From Actinomadura sp. WMMA1423 (GTDB lineage: Bacteria; Actinomycetota; Actinomycetes; Streptosporangiales; Streptosporangiaceae): a DNA stretch of 64,000 nt. This document shows positions 26,279 through 34,620 of the stretch, one piece after another (the stretch's first letter is position 1; each line of letters begins with the position of its first letter). Location: assembly GCF_006547145.1 (NCBI RefSeq), contig NZ_CP041244.1, forward strand, positions 9,052,001 through 9,116,000, read 5' to 3'. The notes beneath the pieces are model-generated. The model made no database searches, was not told where the DNA came from, and was given only the letters and a program-made list of their open reading frames with translations. The translations under genes and the position numbers were made by a program.

Positions 26279-27219
26279 CGCTGGACCCGCAGGCCGCGGC
26301 CGTGGTGGAGGCCCTTGGACGGCGGCCCGGCGCGCGCGCCGCCGATGAGGTGACGGTCTCCGAGGCCCGCGCGCGCACCCGCGGCCTGATCGGGCTGCAG
26401 GCCGCGCCCCAGCCGGTCGCCATGGTCCAGGGGGCCGTCGTTCCCGGCTCCGGCCGGCGGGCCCGCGTCTACTACCCGGCGGGGGAGGCTCCTTTCGGCT
26501 GCCTCGTCCTGCTGCACGGCGGCGGCTGGGTGACCGGCGACCTGGACACCCACGACCGGCCCGCGCGGCGGCTGGCGAACGCGTCCGGATGCGCGGTCGT
26601 CACCGTCGACTACCGCCGGGCGCCCGAGCACCCCTTCCCCGTACCGCTGGACGACTGCCTGGAGGCGATCCGCTGGGTCGGACGCGAATCCGGCCGTCTT
26701 GGAATCGACCCTTCGCGGATAGGCGTCGCCGGGGACAGCGCCGGCGGCAACCTCGCGGCGGCGGCCTGCCTGCGAGCGCGCGACGAGGGCGGGCCCGACG
26801 TCGCGTTCCAGGCGCTGATCTACCCCGTCACCGATGCCGCCTGCGCGACGTCCTCATACGACGCCTACCGGACGGGCTACGGCCTGCGGCGCGACACCAT
26901 GACCTGGTACTGGAAGCACTACCTGGGCGGCGGCGCCGACGGCGCTCACCCGTATGCCTCGCCGCTGCGGGCCGCCGACCTGAGCGGCCTGCCCCCCGCC
27001 TTCGTGGCCACGGCCGAATGCGATCCCGTCCGCGACGACGGCGAACTCTACGCGGCCCGGCTGGCAGAGGCGGGCGTACCGGTCACGCACAGGCGCTACA
27101 GCGGGATGATCCACGCCTTCTTCCTGATGGACGGCGTTCTGGACCGCACCGCCGTCCTCATCGAGGAGACCGCCCGCGAGGCCGCCCGAACCCTCATGCC
27201 CTCGAACCCGCCTCTATGA
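26275..27219 (+). CDS. alpha/beta hydrolase, HSL (GDXG) family
   Basis: 314 aa. The hormone-sensitive-lipase family layout is complete: oxyanion-hole LVLLHGGGWVTGDLDTHDR, nucleophile elbow GVAGDSAGGNLAAAACL (Ser in GDSAG), acid in the AECDPVRDDGELYAARL segment and His in YSGMIHAFFLMDG. It hydrolyses carboxyl esters, usually of short-chain acids or lactones. ATG overlaps the transporter stop (ATGA). Placed between an importer and a reductase, it may open an imported ester or lactone. Confidence 0.92.
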   Translation: MTLDPQAAAVVEALGRRPGARAADEVTVSEARARTRGLIGLQAAPQPVAMVQGAVVPGSGRRARVYYPAGEAPFGCLVLLHGGGWVTGDLDTHDRPARRLANASGCAVVTVDYRRAPEHPFPVPLDDCLEAIRWVGRESGRLGIDPSRIGVAGDSAGGNLAAAACLRARDEGGPDVAFQALIYPVTDAACATSSYDAYRTGYGLRRDTMTWYWKHYLGGGADGAHPYASPLRAADLSGLPPAFVATAECDPVRDDGELYAARLAEAGVPVTHRRYSGMIHAFFLMDGVLDRTAVLIEETAREAARTLMPSNPPL

Positions 27220-27235
27220 GAACCGGAAGGAAACC

Positions 27236-28294
27236 ATGAACACACCGCCCAAGGTGGCCCTGGTCGTAGGAGCCCAAGGAGTCATCGGCCGCCGGCTGGT
27301 AGAACACCTGGCGGAGGCGGGCGACTGGGACGTGATCGGTCTGTCGCGCCGCGGCGGAACCGATTCCGGCCGGGTCCGCCACCTGTCGGTCGACCTGCTG
27401 GACCGCGACGACTGCGCCAAGCGGCTCGGAGAGCTGACCCACGTCACCCATGTCTTCTACGCCGCCTACCAGGACCGGCCGACATGGGCCGAACTGGTGC
27501 CCCCCAACCTGGCCATGCTCGTCAACGTGGTCGACGCCGTGGAGCCCGTCGCGAAGGGCCTCCGCCACATCAGCCTCATGCAGGGCTACAAGGTCTACGG
27601 GGCGCACCTCGGTCCGTTCAGGACCCCGGCCCGGGAGGACGACCCGGGCCACATGCCGCCCGAGTTCAACGTCGACCAGCAGGACTTCCTGGAGAGCCGC
27701 CAGCAGGGCGCCTCCTGGACATGGTCGGCCATCCGCCCGTCCGTGGTCTGCGGCTTCGCCCTCGGGAACCCGATGAACCTGGCCATGGTGATCGCCGTCT
27801 ACGCGGCGATCTCCAAGGAACTGGGCCTGCCGCTGCGCTTCCCGGGCAAGCCGGGCGCCTACGACAAGCTCCTGGAGATGACCGACGCCGGCCTGCTCGC
27901 CCGCGCGACCGTCTGGGCGGCGACGGACGAACGCTGCGCCAACCAGGCGTTCAACATCAACAACGGCGACCTCTTCCGCTGGAACGCCCTGTGGCCCAAG
28001 ATCGCCCGGTTCTTCGACCTGGAGGCGTCCGATCCCCTCCCCATGAGCCTGGAGACCGTGATGGCCGACAAGGGCCCCCTCTGGTCCTCCATGACCGAGA
28101 AGCACGCCCTGGAGCCGCACCCGTACGAGCACCTCGTCTCGTGGCCCTTCGGCGACTTCGTCTTCTCATGGGACTACGACATGTTCGCCGACGGTTCCAA
28201 GGCCCGCCGCTTCGGCTTCCACGAGTACATCGACACGGAGAAGATGTTCCTCGGCATCTTCACCGACCTCCGCGACCGCCGCATCATCCCCTGA
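27236..28294 (+). CDS. PRISE-like (iridoid synthase/progesterone 5-beta-reductase-like) SDR
   Basis: 352 aa extended SDR. The nucleotide-binding start is VALVVGAQGVIGRRLVEHLA. The later wording LRHISLMQGYKVYGAHLGPF followed by PAREDDP, then WTWSAIRPSVVCGFALGNPMN, is characteristic of PRISE enzymes, which reduce the C=C bond of enones with NADPH and have a Lys in GYKVYG in place of the usual YxxxK. Bacterial members are often annotated simply as SDR. It ends the operon; a terminator follows 20 bases downstream. The substrate is unknown. Confidence 0.82.
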   Translation: MNTPPKVALVVGAQGVIGRRLVEHLAEAGDWDVIGLSRRGGTDSGRVRHLSVDLLDRDDCAKRLGELTHVTHVFYAAYQDRPTWAELVPPNLAMLVNVVDAVEPVAKGLRHISLMQGYKVYGAHLGPFRTPAREDDPGHMPPEFNVDQQDFLESRQQGASWTWSAIRPSVVCGFALGNPMNLAMVIAVYAAISKELGLPLRFPGKPGAYDKLLEMTDAGLLARATVWAATDERCANQAFNINNGDLFRWNALWPKIARFFDLEASDPLPMSLETVMADKGPLWSSMTEKHALEPHPYEHLVSWPFGDFVFSWDYDMFADGSKARRFGFHEYIDTEKMFLGIFTDLRDRRIIP

Positions 28295-28313
28295 CCGGCG
28301 CCGGCCTCCCGGG

Positions 28314-28346
28314 CCGCGGCCGGGACGATCACCGCCCCGGCCGCGG
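28314..28346 (+). terminator. hairpin terminator after the MHS/hydrolase/reductase operon
   Basis: CCGCGGCCGGG and CCCGGCCGCGG form a perfect 11-base stem with an 11-base loop. It also faces the converging lipoprotein gene and could serve both strands. Confidence 0.75.
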
Positions 28347-28421
28347 TCTCCGAGCGACCTTGATCGGGCCGGCGCCGGCGCCGGTCAGCTGTCGAATCGG
28401 CGATCAGCCGCTGGCGACAGG

Positions 28422-28889
28422 TCATGTTGTTCCCGTGGTGCTCGGGGGCTCGCCGCTCCGCCGGTGAAGGGACTCCGCGTCCTGAACCCGGCCGCCGAGC
28501 CTCTGACGTGCCGCCTCCAGGAGTTGCGGGCTGGAGACGACGACCCACCGGGTCCCGACGAGGTACGTCCCGCCGTACATCGAGGAGTATTCGAGCCAGT
28601 CCTGCTGGGCCTTGTCGGAGGCGAACGTGTTGAGCACGTACTTCCCCGACGCCGTCGTGCAGATGGCCTGCCGATAGTCGACCGCCTTGCCGCGCACCTG
28701 CGGAGTGCAGCCCATCTTGCTTCCGATCTGTTCGATGCTCGCTGGAGCGGTTTCCGGGCCGTCAGCCTGAGAGGGCCTCGCCCCGCCGTCGGCGGAACCG
28801 CCAGTGCCGCAGCCTGTGCCCATGGCCAACACCATGGCGCCCGCTCCCAGCGACACGGCGACGCGGAGTCCATGGCGCAGGGTCCTCAT
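28422..28889 (-). CDS. small exported lipoprotein, unknown function
   Basis: 155 aa. The start MRTLRHGLRVAVSLGAGAMV runs into LAMGTGCGTGG: a basic and hydrophobic signal ending in Cys at about residue 27, resembling but not perfectly matching a lipobox (T-G-C with Gly at -3). After a disordered Gly/Ser/Asp linker the mature part carries two more Cys (MGCTPQV, AICTTASGKYVLNTFASD) and a compact alpha/beta stretch to VVVSSPQLLEAARQRLGG. I do not recognise a function; similar small surface lipoproteins are common in actinomycetes. It converges on the PRISE operon and diverges from the CmtR-like gene. Confidence 0.75.
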   Translation of the reverse strand: MRTLRHGLRVAVSLGAGAMVLAMGTGCGTGGSADGGARPSQADGPETAPASIEQIGSKMGCTPQVRGKAVDYRQAICTTASGKYVLNTFASDKAQQDWLEYSSMYGGTYLVGTRWVVVSSPQLLEAARQRLGGRVQDAESLHRRSGEPPSTTGTT

Positions 28890-28994
28890 CGTCGCCCCTC
28901 GAATGGCTGGAACCGGCCCGTTGGCAGGTCCTTTACGGATTGTCGAAGACCGGTACGCCAGGGACTCCTCGACGGTTCACCGGACGAGGGCGGC

Positions 28995-29054
28995 TTGACT
29001 GATCGTGCTTCAGAGCTATCATTCCAGTATGGCGATTGATTCCAGATATGGAAT
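28995..29054 (+). promoter_or_regulatory. leaderless promoter with ArsR-type operator repeats
   Basis: TTGACT (28995-29000), a 16-base spacer and TATCAT (29017-29022) form a good promoter. Six bases separate the -10 box from ATG 29029, so the transcript should start on the start codon. ATTCCAGTATGG (29021-29032) and ATTCCA-GATA-TGGAAT (29039-29054, a perfect inverted repeat) form two related sites over the -10 box, the start and codons 4-9, as expected for self-repression by the ArsR protein. Confidence 0.65.
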
Positions 29055-29400
29055 GTCTTCTTTGGACGGGCTGGCGCCCGCCGCGGCGCTGTTCCACTCC
29101 CTCGCCGATCCGGTGCGGTTGTCGATCGTGCAGCGGCTGGCGCTGGGGGAGGCGAGGGTGGTGGACCTGACCCGCGAGCTGGAACTGGCGCAGTCCACGG
29201 TGTCCAAGCACCTGGCCTGCCTGCGCGGCTGCAAGCTTGTGGACTACCGCGCCGAGGGCCGCCAGTCCTTCTACTTCATCGCCGCGCCGGAACTGCTGGA
29301 CCTGCTGCGCTCGGCAGAGCGCCTGCTGTCGGCCACCGACCGCGCCGTCGCGCTATGCCCGACCTACGGCACCGCATGCGATCAGCCGATGGGTTCCTGA
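29029..29400 (+). CDS. ArsR/SmtB-family metal sensor, CmtR-like
   Basis: 123 aa winged-helix repressor: ALFHSLADPVRLSIVQRLAL, then LTRELELAQSTVSKHLACLRGCKLV (recognition helix at about residues 54-70) and the wing YRAEGRQSFYF. Cys64 and Cys68 in HLACLRGC match the C-x3-C pair of mycobacterial CmtR, which binds Cd/Pb with a third C-terminal Cys; here Cys110 or Cys117 (ALCPTYGTAC) could complete the site. Metal binding releases the operator. The start is chosen from the leaderless promoter. The partner gene downstream is a membrane methyltransferase, not an efflux pump. Confidence 0.88.
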   Translation: MAIDSRYGMSSLDGLAPAAALFHSLADPVRLSIVQRLALGEARVVDLTRELELAQSTVSKHLACLRGCKLVDYRAEGRQSFYFIAAPELLDLLRSAERLLSATDRAVALCPTYGTACDQPMGS

Positions 29401-29431
29401 CCTACCGAGGCGAAGGATTTTGGAGGACGCC

Positions 29432-30052
29432 GTGGCGATCAGCGCACTGGTCATCTACCTGCTCTGGGCCGTGCTGGCGTTCGGGCTGCGCACCTTTCTG
29501 CAGTGGCGCCGCACCGGCGACACCGGCTTCCGCGGCGGCGGCCTGGAGAAGGGCACGGTGCAATGGTGGGCTCGCATCCTGTTCACCGGCGCGCTGATCG
29601 TCGGTGCCGCCGGCCCGGTCGCCGCGCTGGCCGGGCTCCCCGCCTTCGGTGCTCTGGAAGACGCCGCCGTCCAGGCGGCCGGGATCGTGCTGGCACTCGC
29701 CGGTGTGGCGGGCACGCTGGCCGCGCAGGCTTCGATGGGAACGTCCTGGCGCATCGGTGTCGAGGAGGACGAACGCACCGAACTGGTCACCGGCGGCGCG
29801 TTCACACTGGCCCGCAACCCCATCTTCACCACGATGGCCGTCACCGCCGCGGGGCTGGCCGTCATGGTCCCCAACGTGATCGCGCTGTGCGGCCTCGTCC
29901 TGACCTTGGCCGCCGTCCAGATGCAGGTCCGCGCCGTCGAAGAGCCGTACCTGCTGCACGCCCACGGCGACGCATACGCCCTCTACGCCGCGAGGGTCGG
30001 ACGGTTCCTGCCCGGCATCGGACGCCTCACCCCCCAAGCCGCCCGACGGTGA
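29432..30052 (+). CDS. isoprenylcysteine carboxyl methyltransferase-family membrane protein
   Basis: 206 aa with about five predicted membrane helices (ISALVIYLLWAVLAFGLRTF, ILFTGALIVGAAGPVAALAG, VQAAGIVLALAGVAGTLAAQ and two later). The C-terminal half has the ICMT/PEMT signature: SWRIGVEEDERTELVTGGAF, LARNPIFTTMAVTAAG and EEPYLLHAHGDAYALYAARV, the SAM-binding region of this family. GTG 29432 follows GGAGG. Bacterial members methylate unknown acceptors. Pairing with a CmtR-like sensor suggests a metal-induced modification of a membrane component. Confidence 0.83.
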   Translation: MAISALVIYLLWAVLAFGLRTFLQWRRTGDTGFRGGGLEKGTVQWWARILFTGALIVGAAGPVAALAGLPAFGALEDAAVQAAGIVLALAGVAGTLAAQASMGTSWRIGVEEDERTELVTGGAFTLARNPIFTTMAVTAAGLAVMVPNVIALCGLVLTLAAVQMQVRAVEEPYLLHAHGDAYALYAARVGRFLPGIGRLTPQAARR

Positions 30053-30140
30053 CACACGCCGCCCGGACGACCGGACACCGCTGCCACCGCCCCGGGGCCA
30101 CCCGGATACTCTGCCCGATGGCACGGAAACGAGGGAGCCG

Positions 30141-30929
30141 ATGACGTACGCCGTGACATCGGACGGGACCCGCGTCGCCTACCAGCTCCAGGGCCAGGGG
30201 GCGCCGCTGGTGCTGCTGGCGGGCCAGGCCAACGACCACCACTGGTGGGATGCTGTGCGTGCCGACTTCCATTCGGCTCGCAGCACTCTCACGCTCGACT
30301 ACCGCGGCACCGGCGACAGCGACAAGCCCGATGCCCCCTACAGCACCGAACTGTTCGCGCAGGACGTCATCGCCGTCCTCGACGAACTCGGCATCGACCG
30401 GGCCGACGTCTACGGCACGTCCATGGGCGGACGGGTGGCCCAGCAGATCGCGGCCCGCCATCCCCACCGTGTGGGCGCCCTCGTTCTCGGCTGCACCTCG
30501 CCCGGCGGCCCGCACAGCGTCGTACGCGGCAACGATGTCCGCAAAGCCCTGGCGCAACCTCAGCCTGAAGCCGTGCGGCAGGCCCTGCTGGAGTTGATGT
30601 ACACCCCTCGATGGCTCGCCTCCCATCCGGGCCCGCACCACACCCTCGGCGACCCTCGCATGCCTGCCCACGCCCGGCGCCGCCACCTCGCGGCGAGCAA
30701 CCAGCACGACGCCTGGGACCTCCTGCCGGACATCAGCGCCCCCACCCTGGTCGTCCACGGAAGCGACGACCGGCTCAACCCCGCCGCCAACGCGCCCCTG
30801 CTCGCCGACCGCATCCCCGGCGCCCGACTGCACCTGGTCCCGGGTGCCCGGCACGCCTACTTCGAGGAGTTCCGCACCCACGCCAGCCCCCTCGTCCTTG
30901 ACTTCCTGACCACCGCGCACAAGCCGTAG
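30141..30929 (+). CDS. alpha/beta hydrolase
   Basis: 262 aa classical fold: VLLAGQANDHHWWDAV (oxyanion region), LDYRGTGDSDKPDAPYSTEL, the nucleophile elbow VYGTSMGGRVAQQIAARHPH (Ser in GTSMG), LVVHGSDDRLNPAAN with the acid, and VPGARHAYFEEF with the catalytic His. This pattern is found in haloperoxidase-like and BioH-like esterases and lactonases; the exact substrate cannot be told. GAGGGAG lies upstream of ATG 30141. It stands 88 bases after the methyltransferase gene and may be read from the same promoter. Confidence 0.9.
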   Translation: MTYAVTSDGTRVAYQLQGQGAPLVLLAGQANDHHWWDAVRADFHSARSTLTLDYRGTGDSDKPDAPYSTELFAQDVIAVLDELGIDRADVYGTSMGGRVAQQIAARHPHRVGALVLGCTSPGGPHSVVRGNDVRKALAQPQPEAVRQALLELMYTPRWLASHPGPHHTLGDPRMPAHARRRHLAASNQHDAWDLLPDISAPTLVVHGSDDRLNPAANAPLLADRIPGARLHLVPGARHAYFEEFRTHASPLVLDFLTTAHKP

Positions 30930-31014
30930 GCGCCTCTTCCACTGGTTCCGGGCAGGACGATGGGGCCGGCCGGCGGCGATGATCCGGGTGGAGTCGAAGA
31001 CGAAGCTGATCGCC

Positions 31015-31986
31015 TCAGTGCTCGCGGGAGGCTGCCGCGAGCAGCGCGCCGACCGCCGTGGACACCGATGACGCGAAGGGCACCTCGGGCGGGAGCCGGT
31101 CACGGTCCCAGCCGGGGCCTCCGACCACCGTCTGCAGTGCAGGATGCTGGGCGGCCAGGTCGGTGAGCCAGGACGGGTCACCGGTCTCGGAGGTCTGCGA
31201 CCACACGAACGCCGAGTGCGCCCCGGACCGTTTGACCGCGGCCGCCAGGGCCGGTGGAGGCACTCGCGCACCCAGCATGAGTCGTGCCGCGCCGGTCTCG
31301 GCCAAGGCGGCCGCCAGTACGAGGAGCGGCAGGACGTGCTGCTCATTCGGGGCGCATGCCAGGATCACGGGACTTCGGATCCTGCCGGTTGAGAACTGCG
31401 CCTGAGGCGACGTCACCGCGAGGAGACAGCGCGATACCGCGGCCGAGAGCAGATGCTCCACTTCGATGTACCGGCCGGTGGTCGCATGCTTGCTTCCGAG
31501 GTCGACGAGCACCGGTGCGATCACCTGTTCCCACGCCGCGATGACGCCCTCGTGCCGCAGGGCCGACTCCAGGATGCCGGTCATCGCGAGCTCGTCCAGT
31601 TCCATCGCCGCATCCTCGAGGTTCCTGATCCGCGTGGCCGGCGAAGGGCCGTGCTCGGCGGCGGAGTCGTCCAGAGCATCGCGGCTGCCGGCGGCACCGT
31701 GGCTCCGCGGCCCCTCGCCCCGTCCGTGCGGCGTGTGCAGGGCCGCCTCGGCGGCCTCCGCCGGGGGCGTCCCGGCGGAGATCATCTGCTGCATGGTCTC
31801 CAGCCGGGCGATGTCGGCCGGGGTGTAGCGGAGATGCCTGCCAGGGCCGCCGCCCGTCGGGCCCACGCCGTAGTGGCGGTCCCAGTCGCGCAGCGTGGAG
31901 GGCGCCACACCCAGCCGGCGCGCCACCGCCGCCACCCCGAGCCCGCTCATCCCGGGACCCGCCTCCCCGCCAGTCAGGTCGTCCAT
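31015..31986 (-). CDS. MerR-family regulator with B12-binding-like domain (LitR/CarH type)
   Basis: 323 aa. N-terminal MerR helix-turn-helix: GLGVAAVARRLGVAPSTLRD with HLRYTPADIARLETMQQMIS. After a disordered linker (about 80-115) comes a helical bundle and cobalamin-binding-like region: AAWEQVIAPVLVDLG, GRYIEVEHLLSAAVSRCLLA and ILACAPNEQHVLPLLVLAAALAE. CarH/LitR photoreceptors bind adenosylcobalamin through a D/E-x-H-x-x-G segment; here it reads E-Q-H-V-L-P, with Pro for Gly. Light- or B12-control is therefore possible but uncertain. ATG 31986 has AGAGGG upstream. Divergent from an MFS gene. Confidence 0.82.
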   Translation of the reverse strand: MDDLTGGEAGPGMSGLGVAAVARRLGVAPSTLRDWDRHYGVGPTGGGPGRHLRYTPADIARLETMQQMISAGTPPAEAAEAALHTPHGRGEGPRSHGAAGSRDALDDSAAEHGPSPATRIRNLEDAAMELDELAMTGILESALRHEGVIAAWEQVIAPVLVDLGSKHATTGRYIEVEHLLSAAVSRCLLAVTSPQAQFSTGRIRSPVILACAPNEQHVLPLLVLAAALAETGAARLMLGARVPPPALAAAVKRSGAHSAFVWSQTSETGDPSWLTDLAAQHPALQTVVGGPGWDRDRLPPEVPFASSVSTAVGALLAAASREH

Positions 31987-32421
31987 GCTCACCCTCTACC
32001 CAGGGAGGTCCGCGAAGAGGTATTGGAAGCGTCAGCTCTGCACCGGTCGTCCCCGGGGCCGACCTGCCTCCGGTGGGCCCCGGCGGCGCGCCAGGCCATC
32101 GGCCGCGTGCATCCGGCCTGCTTCCCGATGGGCCTCGTATATTCATATATTTCCTATTGACTTACTAGATCATCTCTCGCAAGCTGACTGCCGTGAGTCC
32201 CCTGCTCCATCGGCCTCATCGTCGGCGCGGTCGCCGGGCCGGTCCTGGCCCTGCTCGCCAGGCTCGCCGAGGTCGGGCAGGTCCCGCGGCCCCCCTCCTC
32301 CGCCCCGGCTAACGCGGCCCAGCCGGTAGCCGCAGGGGCTCGGTGCCTCGTGGCGGGATCTCGGCGGTCGTTGGCATTCGCGCCACTTCTGCGGCGTCGC
32401 CGCGGCCAAGATGCTGGTGCG
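31987..32421. promoter_or_regulatory. gap between LitR-like regulator and MFS gene
   Basis: No supported gene. Positions about 32138-32175 form an A+T-rich island (TATATTCATATATTTCC and TTGACTTACTAGATC) that probably holds the divergent promoters. The next 230 bases are GC-rich and open in the MFS frame with a hydrophobic stretch, but lack a start codon with a ribosome site. Confidence 0.4.
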
Positions 32422-33696
32422 ATGCCGAGCGAGATCCCCGTGTCGTCCGACCGCCGGTCATGGCGGGACTTCCGCCTGCTGTGGGCTGGACAGAGTGTGA
32501 GCCTGGTCGGTGACCAGGTCTTTCTGCTGGCACTCCCGCTGGCCGCGCTGCAGGAACTGCACTCCGGCACGATGGAGATCGCCGTCCTCGCCGCGCTCGG
32601 GAGGCTGCCGTTCCTGCTGATCGGGCTCCCGGCCGGGGTCTGGGTGGCGCGGCTGGGCATGCGGCGATCGATGCTCGGCGCCGACCTCGTGCGCGCCCTG
32701 GCCGTCCTGTCGCTGCCGGTCGCGGCCTGGCTGGACGTGCTGACGCTGCCGCATCTGCTGCTGGTCGCGCTGGTCACCGGGATCGGCATGGTGTTCTTCC
32801 AGGTGGCCTACCAGTCCTACACGCCCACGCTGATCACGGACGACGACCGGTTGCACGCCGCCGACACCCGGCTTTCGGTCTCCGAGTCGACCTCGCTGCT
32901 CGTCGGCCCGGGCATCGCCGGGGTCGTCGTCAGCGGCCTGGGGGCCGCGCGGGCGCTGCTCACCGATGCCTGCAGCTACCTCGTCAGCGTGCTGACCCTG
33001 GCATTGATCGCGCAGCGCGACCCGGAACCGGAGGTACCGGCGGCACGGCGCCCCGTGCGCCGGGAAGTGCTCGACGGGCTGCGGTTCGTGGCGCGGCACC
33101 CGGTGCTACGTCCGATCATGGTCTGCGGCGCGCTGTACAACCTCGGCGTCGCCATGTACGACTCGCTCCTCGCGGTGTTCGCGGTCGAGCACCTCGGCCT
33201 GGACGCCTGGCTGCTCGGCGTGGCCCTCGGGATCGGCGGCAGCGGATTCCCGCTGGGCGGCCTGCTGGCACGCCCCGTGGCGAACCGTTTCGGCATCGGG
33301 CCGTCACTGACGATCGCCGGCGTGCCCTCGGTGCTCGGGCTGGCCGTCGGCGCGGCGGCCGCCGGCCCGTGGCCGGCCGTGCTGCTGACCGCCGGGACGT
33401 TCGTCAACGGGATCGGCCAGGGCATGTTCGCCGTCAACGCCATCACCATCCGGCACCTGGCCACACCGCCGGAACTGGCCACCCGGGCGACCGCGGTCCA
33501 CCGCTTCCTCACCTGGGGCACGCTCCCCGTCGGCTCGGCGGCCGCCGGGCTCGTCGGCACCGCGTTCGGCCTGCGAGCGGCGATGCTCGCCGCGGCCGCG
33601 ACGGCCATGGTGTGCATGCTGCCACTCCTCGCCCGGCCACTGCTGCGGACAAGACGACTCCACCGTCACCCGGCCGCCACCGCCCAACCGGCTTGA
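32422..33696 (+). CDS. MFS transporter (enterobactin-exporter/multidrug-like)
   Basis: 424 aa with about twelve helices. SWRDFRLLWAGQSVSLVGDQ is the start typical of EntS/MFS_3 efflux proteins, followed by LPFLLIGLPAGVWVARLGMR and SMLGADLVRALAVLSLPVAA (loop 2-3 region), and SVSESTSLLVGPGIAGVVVS. These proteins usually export drugs, siderophores or secondary metabolites. ATG 32422 begins the conserved part; the ribosome site is weak. It is divergent from the LitR-like gene and may be its target. Confidence 0.87.
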   Translation: MPSEIPVSSDRRSWRDFRLLWAGQSVSLVGDQVFLLALPLAALQELHSGTMEIAVLAALGRLPFLLIGLPAGVWVARLGMRRSMLGADLVRALAVLSLPVAAWLDVLTLPHLLLVALVTGIGMVFFQVAYQSYTPTLITDDDRLHAADTRLSVSESTSLLVGPGIAGVVVSGLGAARALLTDACSYLVSVLTLALIAQRDPEPEVPAARRPVRREVLDGLRFVARHPVLRPIMVCGALYNLGVAMYDSLLAVFAVEHLGLDAWLLGVALGIGGSGFPLGGLLARPVANRFGIGPSLTIAGVPSVLGLAVGAAAAGPWPAVLLTAGTFVNGIGQGMFAVNAITIRHLATPPELATRATAVHRFLTWGTLPVGSAAAGLVGTAFGLRAAMLAAAATAMVCMLPLLARPLLRTRRLHRHPAATAQPA

Positions 33697-33745
33697 CCAC
33701 CGGACGGTGCTCGAACCTGGCCCTCGCTGTAGGGCCGCGTGATCG

Positions 33746-34444
33746 TCAGCGGGTGCTCGGGGTGATGCCGAGGACGTCATGCAGGTGGACGCCGTCGGTG
33801 GCCCAGCGTATGAGGGCGGCCTTGTCGATGAGGTGGATTCCGGCTTTGGCGGAGAAGGTGCGGGCGTCGCGGGTGTACCCACTGGTGGTGACGACGAGCT
33901 TCAGCCGGGCCTGGTAGATGTGCCAGGCGGCCCCGGCGACCTTCTGGACGTCGTCGGACTTGACCTTGTTGTTCGGGCCGTAGTGCTTGACCTGGACCAT
34001 CCAGCGTTCGCCGAGGACGGCGTCGTAGGCGATGACGTCACCGGAGAAGTCGCCCGCCTTCCCGTTGTGCTCCGCGGGGATCCCGTCGCGGACCATCAGG
34101 TGGACGACGGCGAGCTCGAACTCCCGCCAGTGCATGTCCCGCATCTGCTCGAAGGTCAGACTGAAGGATCTGATCCGCTCCCGGCGCTCTTGTTCGGCGG
34201 CCCACAGCGATCGCCAGTAGCGGTCGGTGCCGAACGCGATCACTGCCAGCGCGGGCAAGGCCAGATACCAGTAGGTGGTCGACAGGCGCCAAAGGAACAA
34301 CAGAACCCAGACCAGGGCCAGCGCCAGGATCACCCATAAGGCCCATCCCTGGGGGCTGCGCGGTCTTGTGGGGAACTCGAACCAGCCGGGCAGCCACCAA
34401 GGGCGAACGTTCCCGAACTCCTCCCCGGCCCGGCCGTGCTCCAT
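33746..34444 (-). CDS. membrane-anchored restriction endonuclease-like (Mrr-type) protein
   Basis: 232 aa. Two membrane helices lie near the N-terminus (WALWVILALALVWVLLFLWR and TYWYLALPALAVIAFGTDRY). From about residue 105 a PD-(D/E)xK nuclease-like domain follows: MHWREFELAVVHLMVRDGI, GDFSGDVIAYDAV, WMVQVKHYGPNNKVKSDDVQ and LVVTTSGYTRDARTFSAKAG. The E..D..QxK order is that of Mrr-type restriction endonucleases, so it may cut modified or foreign DNA at the membrane. No methylase is adjacent. Convergent with the MFS gene. Confidence 0.85.
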   Translation of the reverse strand: MEHGRAGEEFGNVRPWWLPGWFEFPTRPRSPQGWALWVILALALVWVLLFLWRLSTTYWYLALPALAVIAFGTDRYWRSLWAAEQERRERIRSFSLTFEQMRDMHWREFELAVVHLMVRDGIPAEHNGKAGDFSGDVIAYDAVLGERWMVQVKHYGPNNKVKSDDVQKVAGAAWHIYQARLKLVVTTSGYTRDARTFSAKAGIHLIDKAALIRWATDGVHLHDVLGITPSTR

Positions 34445-34620
34445 GTGACCCCTCCTGTCCGCGATGACGGGACCGTGGTCAGGATCGAAACACGCCGGAC
34501 CGACAGGACCCGTTACAAATCCGGGACAGTAAGAGCTTTGTCCACCGGGCGGCAGACGGGCGTGCCTGCAGCAGGACGTCGATCGGCGCCTCGCGGCCCA
34601 CCGCGCTGATGGTGGTTGGG

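Noticed and set aside
32195..32421. Possible N-terminal extension of the MFS gene with a hydrophobic stretch (GLIVGAVAGPVLALLARLAE)
   Set aside because: The frame opens after a TGA and has no usable start codon with a ribosome site before ATG 32422, where the family similarity begins.
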